From positions 1 through 64,000 of the forward strand of contig CAWCCX010000007.1 in assembly GCA_963794155.1 (NCBI GenBank): a stretch of DNA of 64,000 nt. The letters are read 5' to 3'. The notes beneath the pieces are model-generated. The model was not told where the DNA came from, made no database searches, and saw only the letters and a program-made list of their open reading frames with translations. Of the stretch, positions 55,931-64,000 are shown in pieces (the first letter of the stretch is position 1; each line of letters opens with the position of its first letter). Position numbers and translations under genes: made by a program. Source of the DNA: Roseiarcus sp963794155. Its GTDB lineage: Bacteria; Pseudomonadota; Alphaproteobacteria; Rhizobiales; Beijerinckiaceae.

Positions 55931-57779
55931 TCAGTCTCCAACCCGTTGCAGCTTCCGCGCGTCTTCGTAATTGCGCCGCGCGGCGCCGACCTCCGCCCGG
56001 CTCGAGACTTGAGGCACGGCGACGTCCCACCAATTGCCGCCGGCGTCGGTCGAGCCGACCGGATCGGTCTCGATGACGATCACCTGGGTCGAATTCGCCG
56101 CCCGCGCTTTCTTGAACGCCGCCTCGAGCTCGGCGATCGATCTGACCTTCACCGCCTCCGCCCCGAGCGCGCGCGCGTGGGCGACGAAATCGACCTCCGG
56201 CAGCGCCTCGTGCCGCGCGTCGCGCAAGAGATTGTTGAACGGCGCGCCGCCGGTCTCCTGCTGCAGCCGGTTGATGCAGCCGAAGCCGCGGTTGTCGTTG
56301 ACGACGATGATGAGCTTTTGCCCGAGCATCACCGAGGTCGCGATCTCGGAATTCATCATCAGGTACGAGCCGTCGCCGATGGTCACGACCACCTCCCGCT
56401 CCGGCAGCGCCATTTTGACCCCAATTCCGCCGGCGATCTCGTAACCCATCGTCGAATAGCCGTATTCGACGTGATAGCCGAGCGGCGCCCCGGCCCGCCA
56501 AAGCTTGTGCAATTCGCCCGGCAGCCCGCCGGCGGCGCAGACGACGACGTCGCTCCTTTCGCCGCCGCGCATGAGCGCGCCCAGCACTTCGGCGTCGGTC
56601 GGCAGCGGCGCGTTGGTCGGCGCGGTGTAGCGCGCAGCCGTCGCCTCCCATTCGGCCTTGGCCTTGCCGGCGCCGTCGCTCCACGAGCGCGGCGCCTTCC
56701 AGGCGCCGAGCGCCGAATCGAGCGCGGCCAGCGCGGTCCGGGCGTCGCCGACGACCGGCAGCGCGCGATGCTTGAGCGCATCGAACGGCTGCACGTTGAC
56801 GCCGATGAACCGCCGGTCCGGATTCTTGAATAGCGCCCACGATCCGGTGGTGAAGTCGGCGAACCGGGTGCCGACGCCGACGACCACGTCCGCCTGCGCC
56901 GCGAGCGCATTGGCCGCCCCGGTCCCGGTGACGCCGACCGCGCCCATGGCCAGGGGATGGTCGACCGGCGTCGCCGATTTGCCCGCCTGGGTCTCGGCGA
57001 CCGGGATTCCGCGCTTGGCGCAGAACGCGATCAGCTCGCGCTCCGCGTCGGAATAAAGGACGCCGCCGCCGCAGATCACGAACGGCTTTTTGGCCGTTCG
57101 CAGGAGCGCGGCGGCCTCCTCGACCTCGCGCGGGTCAGGCGCAGCGCGGCGCAAGCGATGCACGCGCTCGTCGAAGAAGCTTGCCGGATAGTCATAGGCC
57201 TCGGCCTGCACGTCCTGGCAGAAGGCGAGCGTCACCGGCCCGCACTCGGCCGGATCGGTCAGCACCGCGACCGCCCGGTTCAAGGCCGGTACGATCTGCT
57301 CGGGGCGCGCAATGCGGTCGAAATACCGCGACACCGGACGGAAGCAGTCGTTGGCGCTGACCGTTCCATCCCCGAAGTCCTCGACCTGCTGCAGAACCGG
57401 ATCGGGCCTGCGGCTGGCGAACACGTCGCCTGGGATCAGCAGCACCGGCAGCCGATTGACAGCCGCCATCGCCGCGGCGGTGATCATATTGGTTGCGCCG
57501 GGGCCAATCGAGGTGGTGCAGGCCATCATCCGCTGGCGGCGCGAGGCCTTGGCGAAGGCGATCGCGGCATGGGCCATCGCCTGCTCGTTATGGGCGCGGT
57601 AGGTCGGGAGCGAGTTCGCGCGCGGCGTAGAGCGCTTCGCCGAGGGCGGCGACATTGCCATGGCCGAAAATCGCGAATACGCCCTCGAACAGCCGCTGCT
57701 TCCGCCCGTCGATTTCGACGCGCTGGGCGGCGAGGAAGCGAACCATCGCCTGAGCGGCAGTCAACCGGATCGTTGTCAT
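55931..57779 (-). pseudogene. iolD: Trihydroxycyclohexane-1,2-dione hydrolase, interrupted by a +1 frameshift
   Basis: ATG 57779 begins MTTIRLTAAQAMVRFLAAQR and the LFEGVFAIFGHGNVAALGEAL segment. The frame is lost near 57606-57616 just after ALYAARE and stops at 57588. The other frame continues PTYRAHNEQAMAHAAIAFAK to the end at 55931. Removing one base gives exactly 616 codons, the normal IolD length. It is a ThDP-dependent enzyme that opens the ring of the dione; GYEIAGGIGVKMALPEREV and IGDGSYLMMNSEIATS carry the GDG...N motif of ThDP/Mg binding. If the frameshift is real, inositol cannot be degraded by this route. Confidence 0.9.
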
Positions 57780-57855
57780 GGCGCACACTTCCTTGCTTTG
57801 ATCAAAGTTCCTCGCCCGGCCGGGCCGCCGCGCCGGGATCGCGGGGAATTGCGCA

Positions 57856-59769
57856 TCACCCGACCTCGCGGCCAGAATCGCGCCACAGATCGCACAGGCG
57901 CGAAAACGCTCCCGCCATGCGCTCGACCGCCTCGCGGTCGCCGATCCGGCCGGCGAACCATTCGACCGCCGGCTCGACGAAGATCGTCCGTCCGACCGCG
58001 AAGCCCTTGACCAGCCGGCAATGTCGGGCCAGCGCGAAGGCCTGCGCAAGATCGTCTTCCGGCGCCTCGAGCCCAAGCAGCATGATCCCGCGGCACAAGG
58101 GATCGCCGGTACGAATCGCCTGCGCGATATTGCTCCATGCAGCTTCGCTCGCCTGACCTTCGAGCTTCCACCAGTCCGGCATGATTCCGATCGCATAGAG
58201 CCGCTCGATGACGCGAGCGGTCGTGCGATTGTCAACCGCTCCGTTCTTGCTCGCGATGATCTCGATCAAGAGTTCGCGCTCGAGCGTTCGGGCGGCGTCG
58301 TGGAGGCGGAGGAGCTCGCGCTCCTGCCGCGCCTTCATGTCCGGCGGATCGTCGGGGTGATAGAAGCACAGGCACTTGATCGTATGAGCGACCGGCCATT
58401 CCGCGAGCTTGACCCCGAGCGAGCCGCCGAATTCGAATTCGAGCGGGCGCGAACCCGGCTCCTCGACCGGCCGGCCGATCCAGAAGTCATGATCGAGGGC
58501 CCGGAACAAAGCTTCACGCCCGTACTTGCCGTCGAGCAGCATGCCGTAGCCGGGCCGGCCCGCGGCGACTTTCGCCGCAGCCTCGACCGCCAGCAGCTTC
58601 AAGGCGCTGATGCGCTCGCGCGGCGCGCCGGCGTCGTCGGCGATCTTCTCCAATTGCGCCCGATGATCAATCGCCAGCGCCATGATCGAGGGCGGCTCGG
58701 GCCGCCGCGTCGTCGCCCAGTGAATGTGATTGAGCGTCTCGTCGCGGCGCAGCGCGCGATGCGGCGAGCCGCGTTTGAGGAACCGGCTGAGCTCGGCCCA
58801 GGTCGGGTATTCGGCCGAGCACAGGAGACGCGAGACCGCGAAGGCGCCGTTGGCGTTGGCGTAGGCGCAGCAGGTCTCGAGCGGCTCGTCGGTGAGCCAG
58901 CCGCGCAGGAAGCCGGACATGAACGCGTCGCCGGCGCCGAGCACGTTATAGACCTCGACCGGAAAACCCGGCCCCTTGACCCCTTTGTCGAGGAAATCGG
59001 GGATCGCGCCGGGGAAGACGACGCAGCCCATCGGGCCGCGCTTCAGCACCAGCGTCGCCCGGCTCGACGCGCGCACCGCCTTCAGCGCCGCGAGCGGGTC
59101 GTCGGCCCCGCCGGCGATCATCATCTCCTCTTCGGTGCCGACGATCAGATCGCATTGCGGCAGGATGGCGCTCAGGCTTTTCGTGACCTCGCTCGACTTG
59201 ATATAGCGCTCCTCGCCCGCCCCATGCCCGGCGAGCCCCCACAAATTGGGCCGGTAGTCGATGTCAAACACGATTCTGCGGCCGGCGGCGCGGGCGACGC
59301 GCATCGCCTTGAGCTGGGCGGCGGCGGTGTTCAGGCGCGCGAAGTGGGTGCCGCTCACCAGGATCGCCTTGGCGCCTTCGACATAGGCCGGATCGATGTC
59401 GTCCTCGTCGAGGGCGCTGTCGGCGCAATTGTCGCGATAAAAGATGAGCGGGAAGGTTTTCTCGTCGCGGATGCCGAGCAGAACCAGCGACGTGAGCCGG
59501 ACCGGATCGGTGCGGATTCCGCCGACGTCGACGCCCTCGCGCGCGCATTGCTCGCGGATGAAGCGGCCCATGTGCTCGTCGCCGACCCGGGTGATGAGGC
59601 CGCTCTTCAGCCCCAGGCGCGCCGTGCCGATGGCGATGTTGGTCGGGCAGCCGCCGACCGCCTTGGAGAAAGTCGCCATGTCTTCAAGGCGCCCGCCGAC
59701 CTGCACGCCGTAAAGGTCGACCGACGAGCGGCCGATCGTAATCACGTCGAGGCGGGGATCGGAGGCCAA
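57856..59769 (-). CDS. iolC: 5-dehydro-2-deoxygluconokinase with fused DUF2090 domain
   Basis: A 637-residue two-domain protein. Residues 1-330 are a PfkB/ribokinase-type sugar kinase (LDVITIGRSSVDLYGVQVGG, GGCPTNIAIGTARLGLKSG, and VEVYNVLGAGDAFMSGFLRG with the catalytic Asp) that phosphorylates 2-deoxy-5-keto-D-gluconate. Residues 340-630 match DUF2090, an aldolase-like domain (MALAIDHRAQLEKIADD, LLDGKYGREALF, ELLIEIIASKNG). Kinase plus DUF2090 fusions are common in proteobacterial IolC and may supply the IolJ-type aldolase step. Confidence 0.93.
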   Translation of the reverse strand: MASDPRLDVITIGRSSVDLYGVQVGGRLEDMATFSKAVGGCPTNIAIGTARLGLKSGLITRVGDEHMGRFIREQCAREGVDVGGIRTDPVRLTSLVLLGIRDEKTFPLIFYRDNCADSALDEDDIDPAYVEGAKAILVSGTHFARLNTAAAQLKAMRVARAAGRRIVFDIDYRPNLWGLAGHGAGEERYIKSSEVTKSLSAILPQCDLIVGTEEEMMIAGGADDPLAALKAVRASSRATLVLKRGPMGCVVFPGAIPDFLDKGVKGPGFPVEVYNVLGAGDAFMSGFLRGWLTDEPLETCCAYANANGAFAVSRLLCSAEYPTWAELSRFLKRGSPHRALRRDETLNHIHWATTRRPEPPSIMALAIDHRAQLEKIADDAGAPRERISALKLLAVEAAAKVAAGRPGYGMLLDGKYGREALFRALDHDFWIGRPVEEPGSRPLEFEFGGSLGVKLAEWPVAHTIKCLCFYHPDDPPDMKARQERELLRLHDAARTLERELLIEIIASKNGAVDNRTTARVIERLYAIGIMPDWWKLEGQASEAAWSNIAQAIRTGDPLCRGIMLLGLEAPEDDLAQAFALARHCRLVKGFAVGRTIFVEPAVEWFAGRIGDREAVERMAGAFSRLCDLWRDSGREVG

Positions 59770-59782
59770 GCCAGGCTCCGGC

Positions 59783-60634
59783 TCAAGGCCCGATCGGCGG
59801 ATCGGCTGTGCCGACCACGTTCTGGTCGAAGTCGATGTTCGAGCCGGTCATCAGCCCGGATTCGTCGGAGCACAGGAAGGCGCAGGCGCGCGCGACCTCC
59901 TTGGGATCGATAAGGCGCCCGAACGGCTTGGTCTTGACGGCTTCCTCGAGCCATCCGTCCTTGGCTCCGTGATAGGTCTTCATGATCCGGTCCTCGCCGG
60001 GCGTCGACATCCAGCCGATATTGAGGCCGTTGACGCGGATCCGGAACTTGAGCAGCGAATGGGCGACGTTGCGGGTGAGGATGGCGAGCGCGCCTTTCGA
60101 AGCGCAATAAGCGGTGATGAACGGCTGCCCGCCATGCGCCGACATCGACTGGATGTTGACGATCGCGCCGGCGATTTTCTCCCGCCGCATGATGCGAACC
60201 GTCTCCTGGATGAGGAAGAACGGCGCCCGCACGTTGACGTCGAAGATCTCGTTATAGCGCTGCTCGGTGGTGTCGAAGATGTCGCCTCGGTCGGTCAGCG
60301 CAGCGGCGTTGACCAGCGCATCGACGCGGCCGAACCGCTCGTCGGCCTTGGCGACCACCTTGCGGCAGTCGGCGACCTTGCCGAGATCGGCCTTGACGAA
60401 CATTGTTGGACAGCCGGCCGCCGAAATGTCGCTTGCGACCCGCTCGCCTCTTTCGGCGTTGCGGCCGCAGATGACGATCCCAGCCGCGCCGCGCTCTGCG
60501 AACAGCCGCGCGATCGCCTCGCCTAGCCCCTGGCTGCCGCCGGTCACGACGGCGATCTTGCCGTACAAATTCGCCGGCCCGCGATAGGCCGAGCGCGCCG
60601 GCGCGGCGGCCTCAGGCGCGGGGGTCTTGGCCAT
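59783..60634 (-). CDS. SDR family oxidoreductase at the head of the iol operon
   Basis: 283 residues. Classical SDR: TGGSQGLGEAIARLF nucleotide loop, NAAALTDRGDIFDTT, Ser in IVNIQSMSAHGGQP and YCASKGALA with catalytic Tyr and Lys. A 25-residue Ala/Pro-rich N-terminal extension precedes the fold. It is 13 bp upstream of iolC on the same strand and divergent from iolG. Substrate unknown; a second inositol-related dehydrogenase (for example of inosose isomers) is a reasonable guess. Confidence 0.88.
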   Translation of the reverse strand: MAKTPAPEAAAPARSAYRGPANLYGKIAVVTGGSQGLGEAIARLFAERGAAGIVICGRNAERGERVASDISAAGCPTMFVKADLGKVADCRKVVAKADERFGRVDALVNAAALTDRGDIFDTTEQRYNEIFDVNVRAPFFLIQETVRIMRREKIAGAIVNIQSMSAHGGQPFITAYCASKGALAILTRNVAHSLLKFRIRVNGLNIGWMSTPGEDRIMKTYHGAKDGWLEEAVKTKPFGRLIDPKEVARACAFLCSDESGLMTGSNIDFDQNVVGTADPPIGP

Positions 60635-60730
60635 GGGCGTTCTCTCCTCAGGGCTTAAGCCCCGCTCCGGCGGGACGTCGCTGCTTGCCGCGATCCTCGC
60701 GCGGCCGCGCTGGTACCTCGCCAGAATGAA

Positions 60731-60771
60731 ACAAAAATTCTATTCCCAAGTCAATATGGAACGTATATTCT
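60731..60771. promoter_or_regulatory. Divergent iol control region, candidate IolR site
   Basis: The 193-bp gap between the divergent SDR and iolG genes has an AT-rich core unlike its flanks. GGAACGTATATTCT at 60758-60771 matches GGAA-N6-TTCC, the IolR consensus I recall for rhizobia, at seven of eight fixed bases. A mirrored ATTCTATTCCC (60738-60746 region) upstream gives a second, weaker half. An A/T-rich stretch (TTCTTTTTTTGAA) follows. IolR itself is not in this window. Confidence 0.45.
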
Positions 60772-60827
60772 TTTTTTGAACGGGGCTCGCGGTGGCGCCA
60801 ATAGGCGCCCGCCAGAGGGAGGAACGC

Positions 60828-61814
60828 ATGAGATTCGGCATCATCGGCGCAGGCAGGATCGGCAAGATCCACGGCGGCAACGTCGCGGCGCGCCCGGACA
60901 GCCAGGTGGCGCTGGTCGCGGACGCCGATCCGGCCGCCGCCGCGGCCCTCGCCAAGGCGACCGGCGCCAAGGTCGCCGCGGTCGACGCGATCCTCGCCGC
61001 CAAGGATGTCGACGCGGTCGCCATCTGCTCGCCGACCGACACCCACGCCGATCTCATCGAGCGCGCCGCCCACGCCGGCAAGGCGATCTTCTGCGAGAAG
61101 CCGATCGATCTCGACGTCGGCCGAGTCCGCGCCTGCCTCGCCGTCGTCAGTGAGACCGGCGCGACGCTGATGGTCGGGTTCAACCGCCGGTTCGACCCGC
61201 ATTTCGCCGCCTTGCGCCGGCGCGTCGCGGAGGGCGCGATCGGCGCCCTCGAAATCGTTTCGATCACCTCGCGCGATCCCTCGCCGCCGCCGATCTCCTA
61301 CATCGCCCGCTCGGGCGGCCTCTTCCGCGACATGATGATCCACGACTTCGATATGGCCAGGTTCGTCCTCGGCGAGGAGCCGGTGGCGGTGAGCGCGATG
61401 GGGTCGGCGCTGGTCGACAAGGCGATCGGCGAGGCGGGCGACATCGACACCGCGGTCGTCATCATGGAGACGGCGTCGGGCAAGGTGGCGCAGATCTCGA
61501 ATTCCCGGCGAGCGGAGTACGGCTACGATCAGCGGGTCGAAGCGCACGGCGCGAAGGGCATGATTCGCGTCGACAATATCCGTGAGACGATGGTCGAATC
61601 GGCCGGAGCGCAGGGATTCGCCAGCGACAAGGCGCTCAACTTCTTCCTCGAGCGCTATGACGCCGCGTACCGCAACGAGCTCGACGCTTTCATCGGCGCC
61701 GCCAAGGCCGGCGGCAAGCCCCGGCCCGACGGGAAGGACGGGCTCATGGCGCTCCTGCTCGCCGACGCGGCCTACCGGTCGTGGAAGACCAAGCAGCGCG
61801 TGGCGGTGGGCTGA
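60828..61814 (+). CDS. iolG: Inositol 2-dehydrogenase
   Basis: 328 residues from ATG 60828 behind AGAGGGAGGAA; the ORF is open upstream to 60792 without an RBS. Rossmann domain GIIGAGRIGKIHGGNVAARP, the EKPIDLDVGRVRACL motif with the active-site Lys, NRRFDPHFAALRRRV and the RSGGLFRDMMIHDFDMARFVL block with His and Asp. It oxidises myo-inositol to inosose with NAD. Divergent from the other iol genes and presumably co-regulated through the shared control region. Confidence 0.94.
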   Translation: MRFGIIGAGRIGKIHGGNVAARPDSQVALVADADPAAAAALAKATGAKVAAVDAILAAKDVDAVAICSPTDTHADLIERAAHAGKAIFCEKPIDLDVGRVRACLAVVSETGATLMVGFNRRFDPHFAALRRRVAEGAIGALEIVSITSRDPSPPPISYIARSGGLFRDMMIHDFDMARFVLGEEPVAVSAMGSALVDKAIGEAGDIDTAVVIMETASGKVAQISNSRRAEYGYDQRVEAHGAKGMIRVDNIRETMVESAGAQGFASDKALNFFLERYDAAYRNELDAFIGAAKAGGKPRPDGKDGLMALLLADAAYRSWKTKQRVAVG

Positions 61815-61892
61815 TGACATGCGCCTTCGCGCCGCTTGCGCGCGAACCGGCATGGCCCTATAGGCGGCGGCGTCGTCAAAGGGAAATAAGGC

Positions 61893-62957
61893 ATGGCGCA
61901 GGCCCGGAAACGACGCCCGGCTTCGAACTGGGCGCCGATCGAGGCGCCGCCCTCGCCGCCGCCCTCGTTCGTCGGGCGCCTGATCGACGTTGTCGCCGGC
62001 CATCGCTTGGCGCTTCGGCGGCTCGGCGTCGCGGCCAGCATCATCATCATCGCCGTTTCCGCGACAATCTTCGTGCGCACCCTCATGCGCATCGACCCCG
62101 GCAAGGTCAAGGCGGCGATCGCGGCGACCGGCGGCGACCAGATCGCCCTCTCCTTCGCCTTCACGGCATTGAGCTACCTCGCGCTCACCGGCTACGATGG
62201 GCTCGCGCTCCGGCACCTCAGGATCAAGGTTCCCTACCGCCTGACGGCTCTCGCATCCTTCGTGAGCTACGCGTTTTCATTCACCCTCGGGTTTCCGTTG
62301 GTGACGGGGGGAGCGGTCCGCTATTGGATCTATGGGCCCGCGGGTCTCACCGCCGGCAAGATCGCGAGCCTGACGATCGTGGCCGGGATCACCTTTTGGC
62401 TGGGCATGGCTCTGGTGGTCGGGGCCGGTTTTCTCTCCGCGTCCGATCCGATCGCCGACATCGACCACTTCCATCCCCTCGTCAATCGCCTGATCGGGGC
62501 CGGCGTCGTCGGGGCGCTGATCGTCTATCTCGCCTGGATCAGCCGCATGCGCTGGCGGCACGCTGCGGTTGTCGGCGATTTCAAGCTTCCGGGCCCACTG
62601 CTGACGCTCGGACAAATGGCGCTCGGCGTGATCGACATCTGCTCGGCATCGGCCGCGCTCTACGTTCTGCTGCCGAAAGCCGAAAGGTTTGGCTTTCCTA
62701 CATTCGCGACCCTCTACTCCTTCGCCGCCGTGCTTGGCATCGCCAGTCACGCGCCGGGCGGCATCGGCGTGTTTGACGCCACGATCCTCCAGGGCGTCGG
62801 CGGCTCCGGGGACGCGGTGCTGGCTTCGCTGCTGCTCTTTCGCGGCATCTACTACGCTGTCCCCTTCATCGCCGCGATGGCGATGCTCGGCGGCCTTGAG
62901 GCGGTGCGCCGCTGGCGTTCGCTGCGGGAAGCGATGTCGACCGCATCCGACGATTAG
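61893..62957 (+). CDS. Lysylphosphatidylglycerol synthase transmembrane-like protein (UPF0104)
   Basis: A 354-residue inner-membrane protein with about eight helices and an N-terminal Pro/Arg-rich tail. The family pattern is present: GLALRHLRIKVPYRLTALASFVSYAFSFTLGFPL, GGAVRYWIYGPAGLTAGKIA, IASHAPGGIGVFDATILQG and FRGIYYAVPFIAAMAML. These correspond to the flippase-like part of MprF; no aminoacyltransferase domain is attached, so it may flip or modify lipids rather than synthesise lysyl-PG. It follows iolG by 78 bp but need not be part of it. Confidence 0.85.
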   Translation: MAQARKRRPASNWAPIEAPPSPPPSFVGRLIDVVAGHRLALRRLGVAASIIIIAVSATIFVRTLMRIDPGKVKAAIAATGGDQIALSFAFTALSYLALTGYDGLALRHLRIKVPYRLTALASFVSYAFSFTLGFPLVTGGAVRYWIYGPAGLTAGKIASLTIVAGITFWLGMALVVGAGFLSASDPIADIDHFHPLVNRLIGAGVVGALIVYLAWISRMRWRHAAVVGDFKLPGPLLTLGQMALGVIDICSASAALYVLLPKAERFGFPTFATLYSFAAVLGIASHAPGGIGVFDATILQGVGGSGDAVLASLLLFRGIYYAVPFIAAMAMLGGLEAVRRWRSLREAMSTASDD

Positions 62958-62968
62958 CGGGCCAAGCG

Positions 62969-64000
62969 ATGAGAAGCGCCGACGCTCAGAGGCTGGCCGA
63001 CCTCGTGGGATCGCCGTTTGCCGCCCAACTCGTTGGCGCGATGCCGGAGCCTGCGATCATCGTCGGCCCGGACGAGCGGGCCGCCGCGGCCAACAAGCCG
63101 GCGCTTGAGCTCTTGCCTGGCCTGCGGATCGGCGACCCGTTCGTGCTCGGCCTGCGCGCCCCCGACGTCATCGACGCGCGCCGGCGGGTGATGGCGAGCG
63201 GCGAAGCCGAGACCGTGCAGTGGAGCGAACGGGTGCCGGTCGAACGGCTGTTCGATGTCTGCGTCGCGCCTTTGGCGGCGCCGGACGGCGAAGTCGTGGC
63301 GACGCTGATCACCTTGCGCGATCAGACTGAGGCGCGGCGAGTCGAGCGCCTGCGCGTCGACTTCATCGCCAACGCCAGTCACGAGCTGCGCACGCCGCTC
63401 GCCTCGCTGGTCGGCTTCATCGAGACTCTGCAAGGCTCGGCACATGACGACGCGAAGGCGCGCGACCGTTTCCTGGCCATCATGCGCGAGCAGGGCCGAC
63501 GCATGGCGCGGCTGATCGAAGATTTGCTGTCGCTTTCGCGCATCGAGCAGAAGCAGCACGTCCGGCCGGAAACGGTCGTCGATCTGGCCCAGACGACCCG
63601 CAGCGTCGTCGATGCGCTGACCCCGATGGCCGAGGATCTCGGAGTCGAAATCCGTCTCAGCGCGGCAGAGCCGGTGATGGTGGCCGGCGACCGGGACGAG
63701 CTGCTGCGGGTGGCCGAGAACCTGATCGAGAATGCCATCAAGTACGGCGTCCGCGCCGATTCGGAGGCCGTCGGCGCGGTCGAAGTTTCAGTTTCAATGA
63801 CTGAGAAGGAGGCCAGCCTGAGCGTTCGCGACTATGGGCATGGCATAGCGCCGGAGCACCTGCCTCGGCTCACCGAGCGCTTCTATCGGGTCGACGCCAC
63901 TCAGAGCCGGGCCAAGAACGGCACCGGCCTCGGTCTCGCCATTGTCAAGCACATTCTGACCCGCCATCGCGGCAGGCTGACCATCACCAGCCGCGTGAAC
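62969..64000 (+). CDS. phoR: PhoR-like sensor histidine kinase, 3' end outside the window
   Basis: At least 344 residues from ATG 62969, 11 bp after the previous stop; the frame is still open at 64000. No transmembrane helix is seen at the N-terminus. A PAS-like domain (LVGAMPEPAIIVGPDERAAA, DVCVAPLAAPDGEVVATLI) precedes the H box FIANASHELRTPLASLVGFI (about 133-152), the N box NLIENAIKYG, and G boxes DYGHGIAPEHL and NGTGLGLAIVKHI. The closest match is PhoR of phosphate starvation; phoB and pst genes, if adjacent, would be downstream. No response regulator lies upstream. Confidence 0.85.
   Translation, partial: MRSADAQRLADLVGSPFAAQLVGAMPEPAIIVGPDERAAAANKPALELLPGLRIGDPFVLGLRAPDVIDARRRVMASGEAETVQWSERVPVERLFDVCVAPLAAPDGEVVATLITLRDQTEARRVERLRVDFIANASHELRTPLASLVGFIETLQGSAHDDAKARDRFLAIMREQGRRMARLIEDLLSLSRIEQKQHVRPETVVDLAQTTRSVVDALTPMAEDLGVEIRLSAAEPVMVAGDRDELLRVAENLIENAIKYGVRADSEAVGAVEVSVSMTEKEASLSVRDYGHGIAPEHLPRLTERFYRVDATQSRAKNGTGLGLAIVKHILTRHRGRLTITSRVN

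Noticed and set aside
58021..59913. 630-codon plus-strand ORF opposite iolC
   Set aside because: Antisense shadow; the minus strand encodes clear PfkB and DUF2090 domains.

Overview
The window looks like chromosome of a GC-rich alphaproteobacterium, most likely Rhizobiales/Hyphomicrobiales. The evidence is gene order: recA next to alaS, yajC-secD-secF followed by two complex I assembly-factor homologues, rimP-nusA-ylxR-infB-rbfA-truB, an iolC-iolD-iolE-iolB series, and many alphaproteobacterial families (RidA, DUF2076, DUF1015, MAPEG, BrnTA). I saw no rRNA, tRNA or CRISPR array.

Layout. 1-3.5 kb is an AT-richer accessory patch: a DUF1330 gene between two diverged copies of a MITE-like element, a truncated membrane-protein gene, an orphan ORF and a Shedu-type (DUF4263) nuclease. 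3.5-8 kb holds recA and alaS, separated by an array of 35-bp hairpin repeats. 8.2-12.8 kb is a branched-chain amino-acid type ABC importer whose two ATPases form one reading unit. 12.9-18.2 kb (minus strand) is the SecDF-YajC operon followed by NDUFAF3-like and NDUFAF6-like genes and a drug/metabolite exporter. 18.4-26 kb has an aquaporin, an ABC-F ATPase, a secreted chorismate-lyase-like protein, a PQQ-type beta-propeller protein, and a crotonase plus a 2,4-dienoyl-CoA reductase-like SDR and RidA. 26.4-31.7 kb is a damaged type I secretion ABC exporter and adaptor pair and a frameshifted DUF1015 gene. 31.7-36.6 kb has MAPEG, succinate-semialdehyde dehydrogenase, a small membrane protein, and a MarR regulator divergent from an acyl-CoA ligase. 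36.7-44.1 kb is the translation operon, led by a terminator-like leader. 44.2-51.2 kb has a Pro/Ala-rich membrane protein, purA, a DUF2076 protein, an L,D-transpeptidase remnant, moeB, a small secreted protein and a thiolase. 51.5-61.8 kb is a myo-inositol catabolic locus (oxidoreductase, iolB, iolE, iolD, iolC, SDR on the minus strand; divergent iolG on the plus strand), into which two type II toxin-antitoxin modules, brnTA and higBA, are inserted in the opposite orientation. The window ends with an LPG-synthase-like membrane protein and a PhoR-like kinase cut by the edge.

Two points govern how to read it. First, six transcription units (livGF, the hlyB-like and hlyD-like genes, DUF1015, purA, iolD) each need one or two single-base corrections to give a full-length family member. 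In every case the corrected length is an exact multiple of three. purA is normally essential, so at least part of this indel load is probably sequence error rather than biology. Second, both toxin genes have a -10 element only 5 nt before the start codon, which suggests leaderless toxin mRNAs, while both antitoxin genes carry good Shine-Dalgarno sequences.
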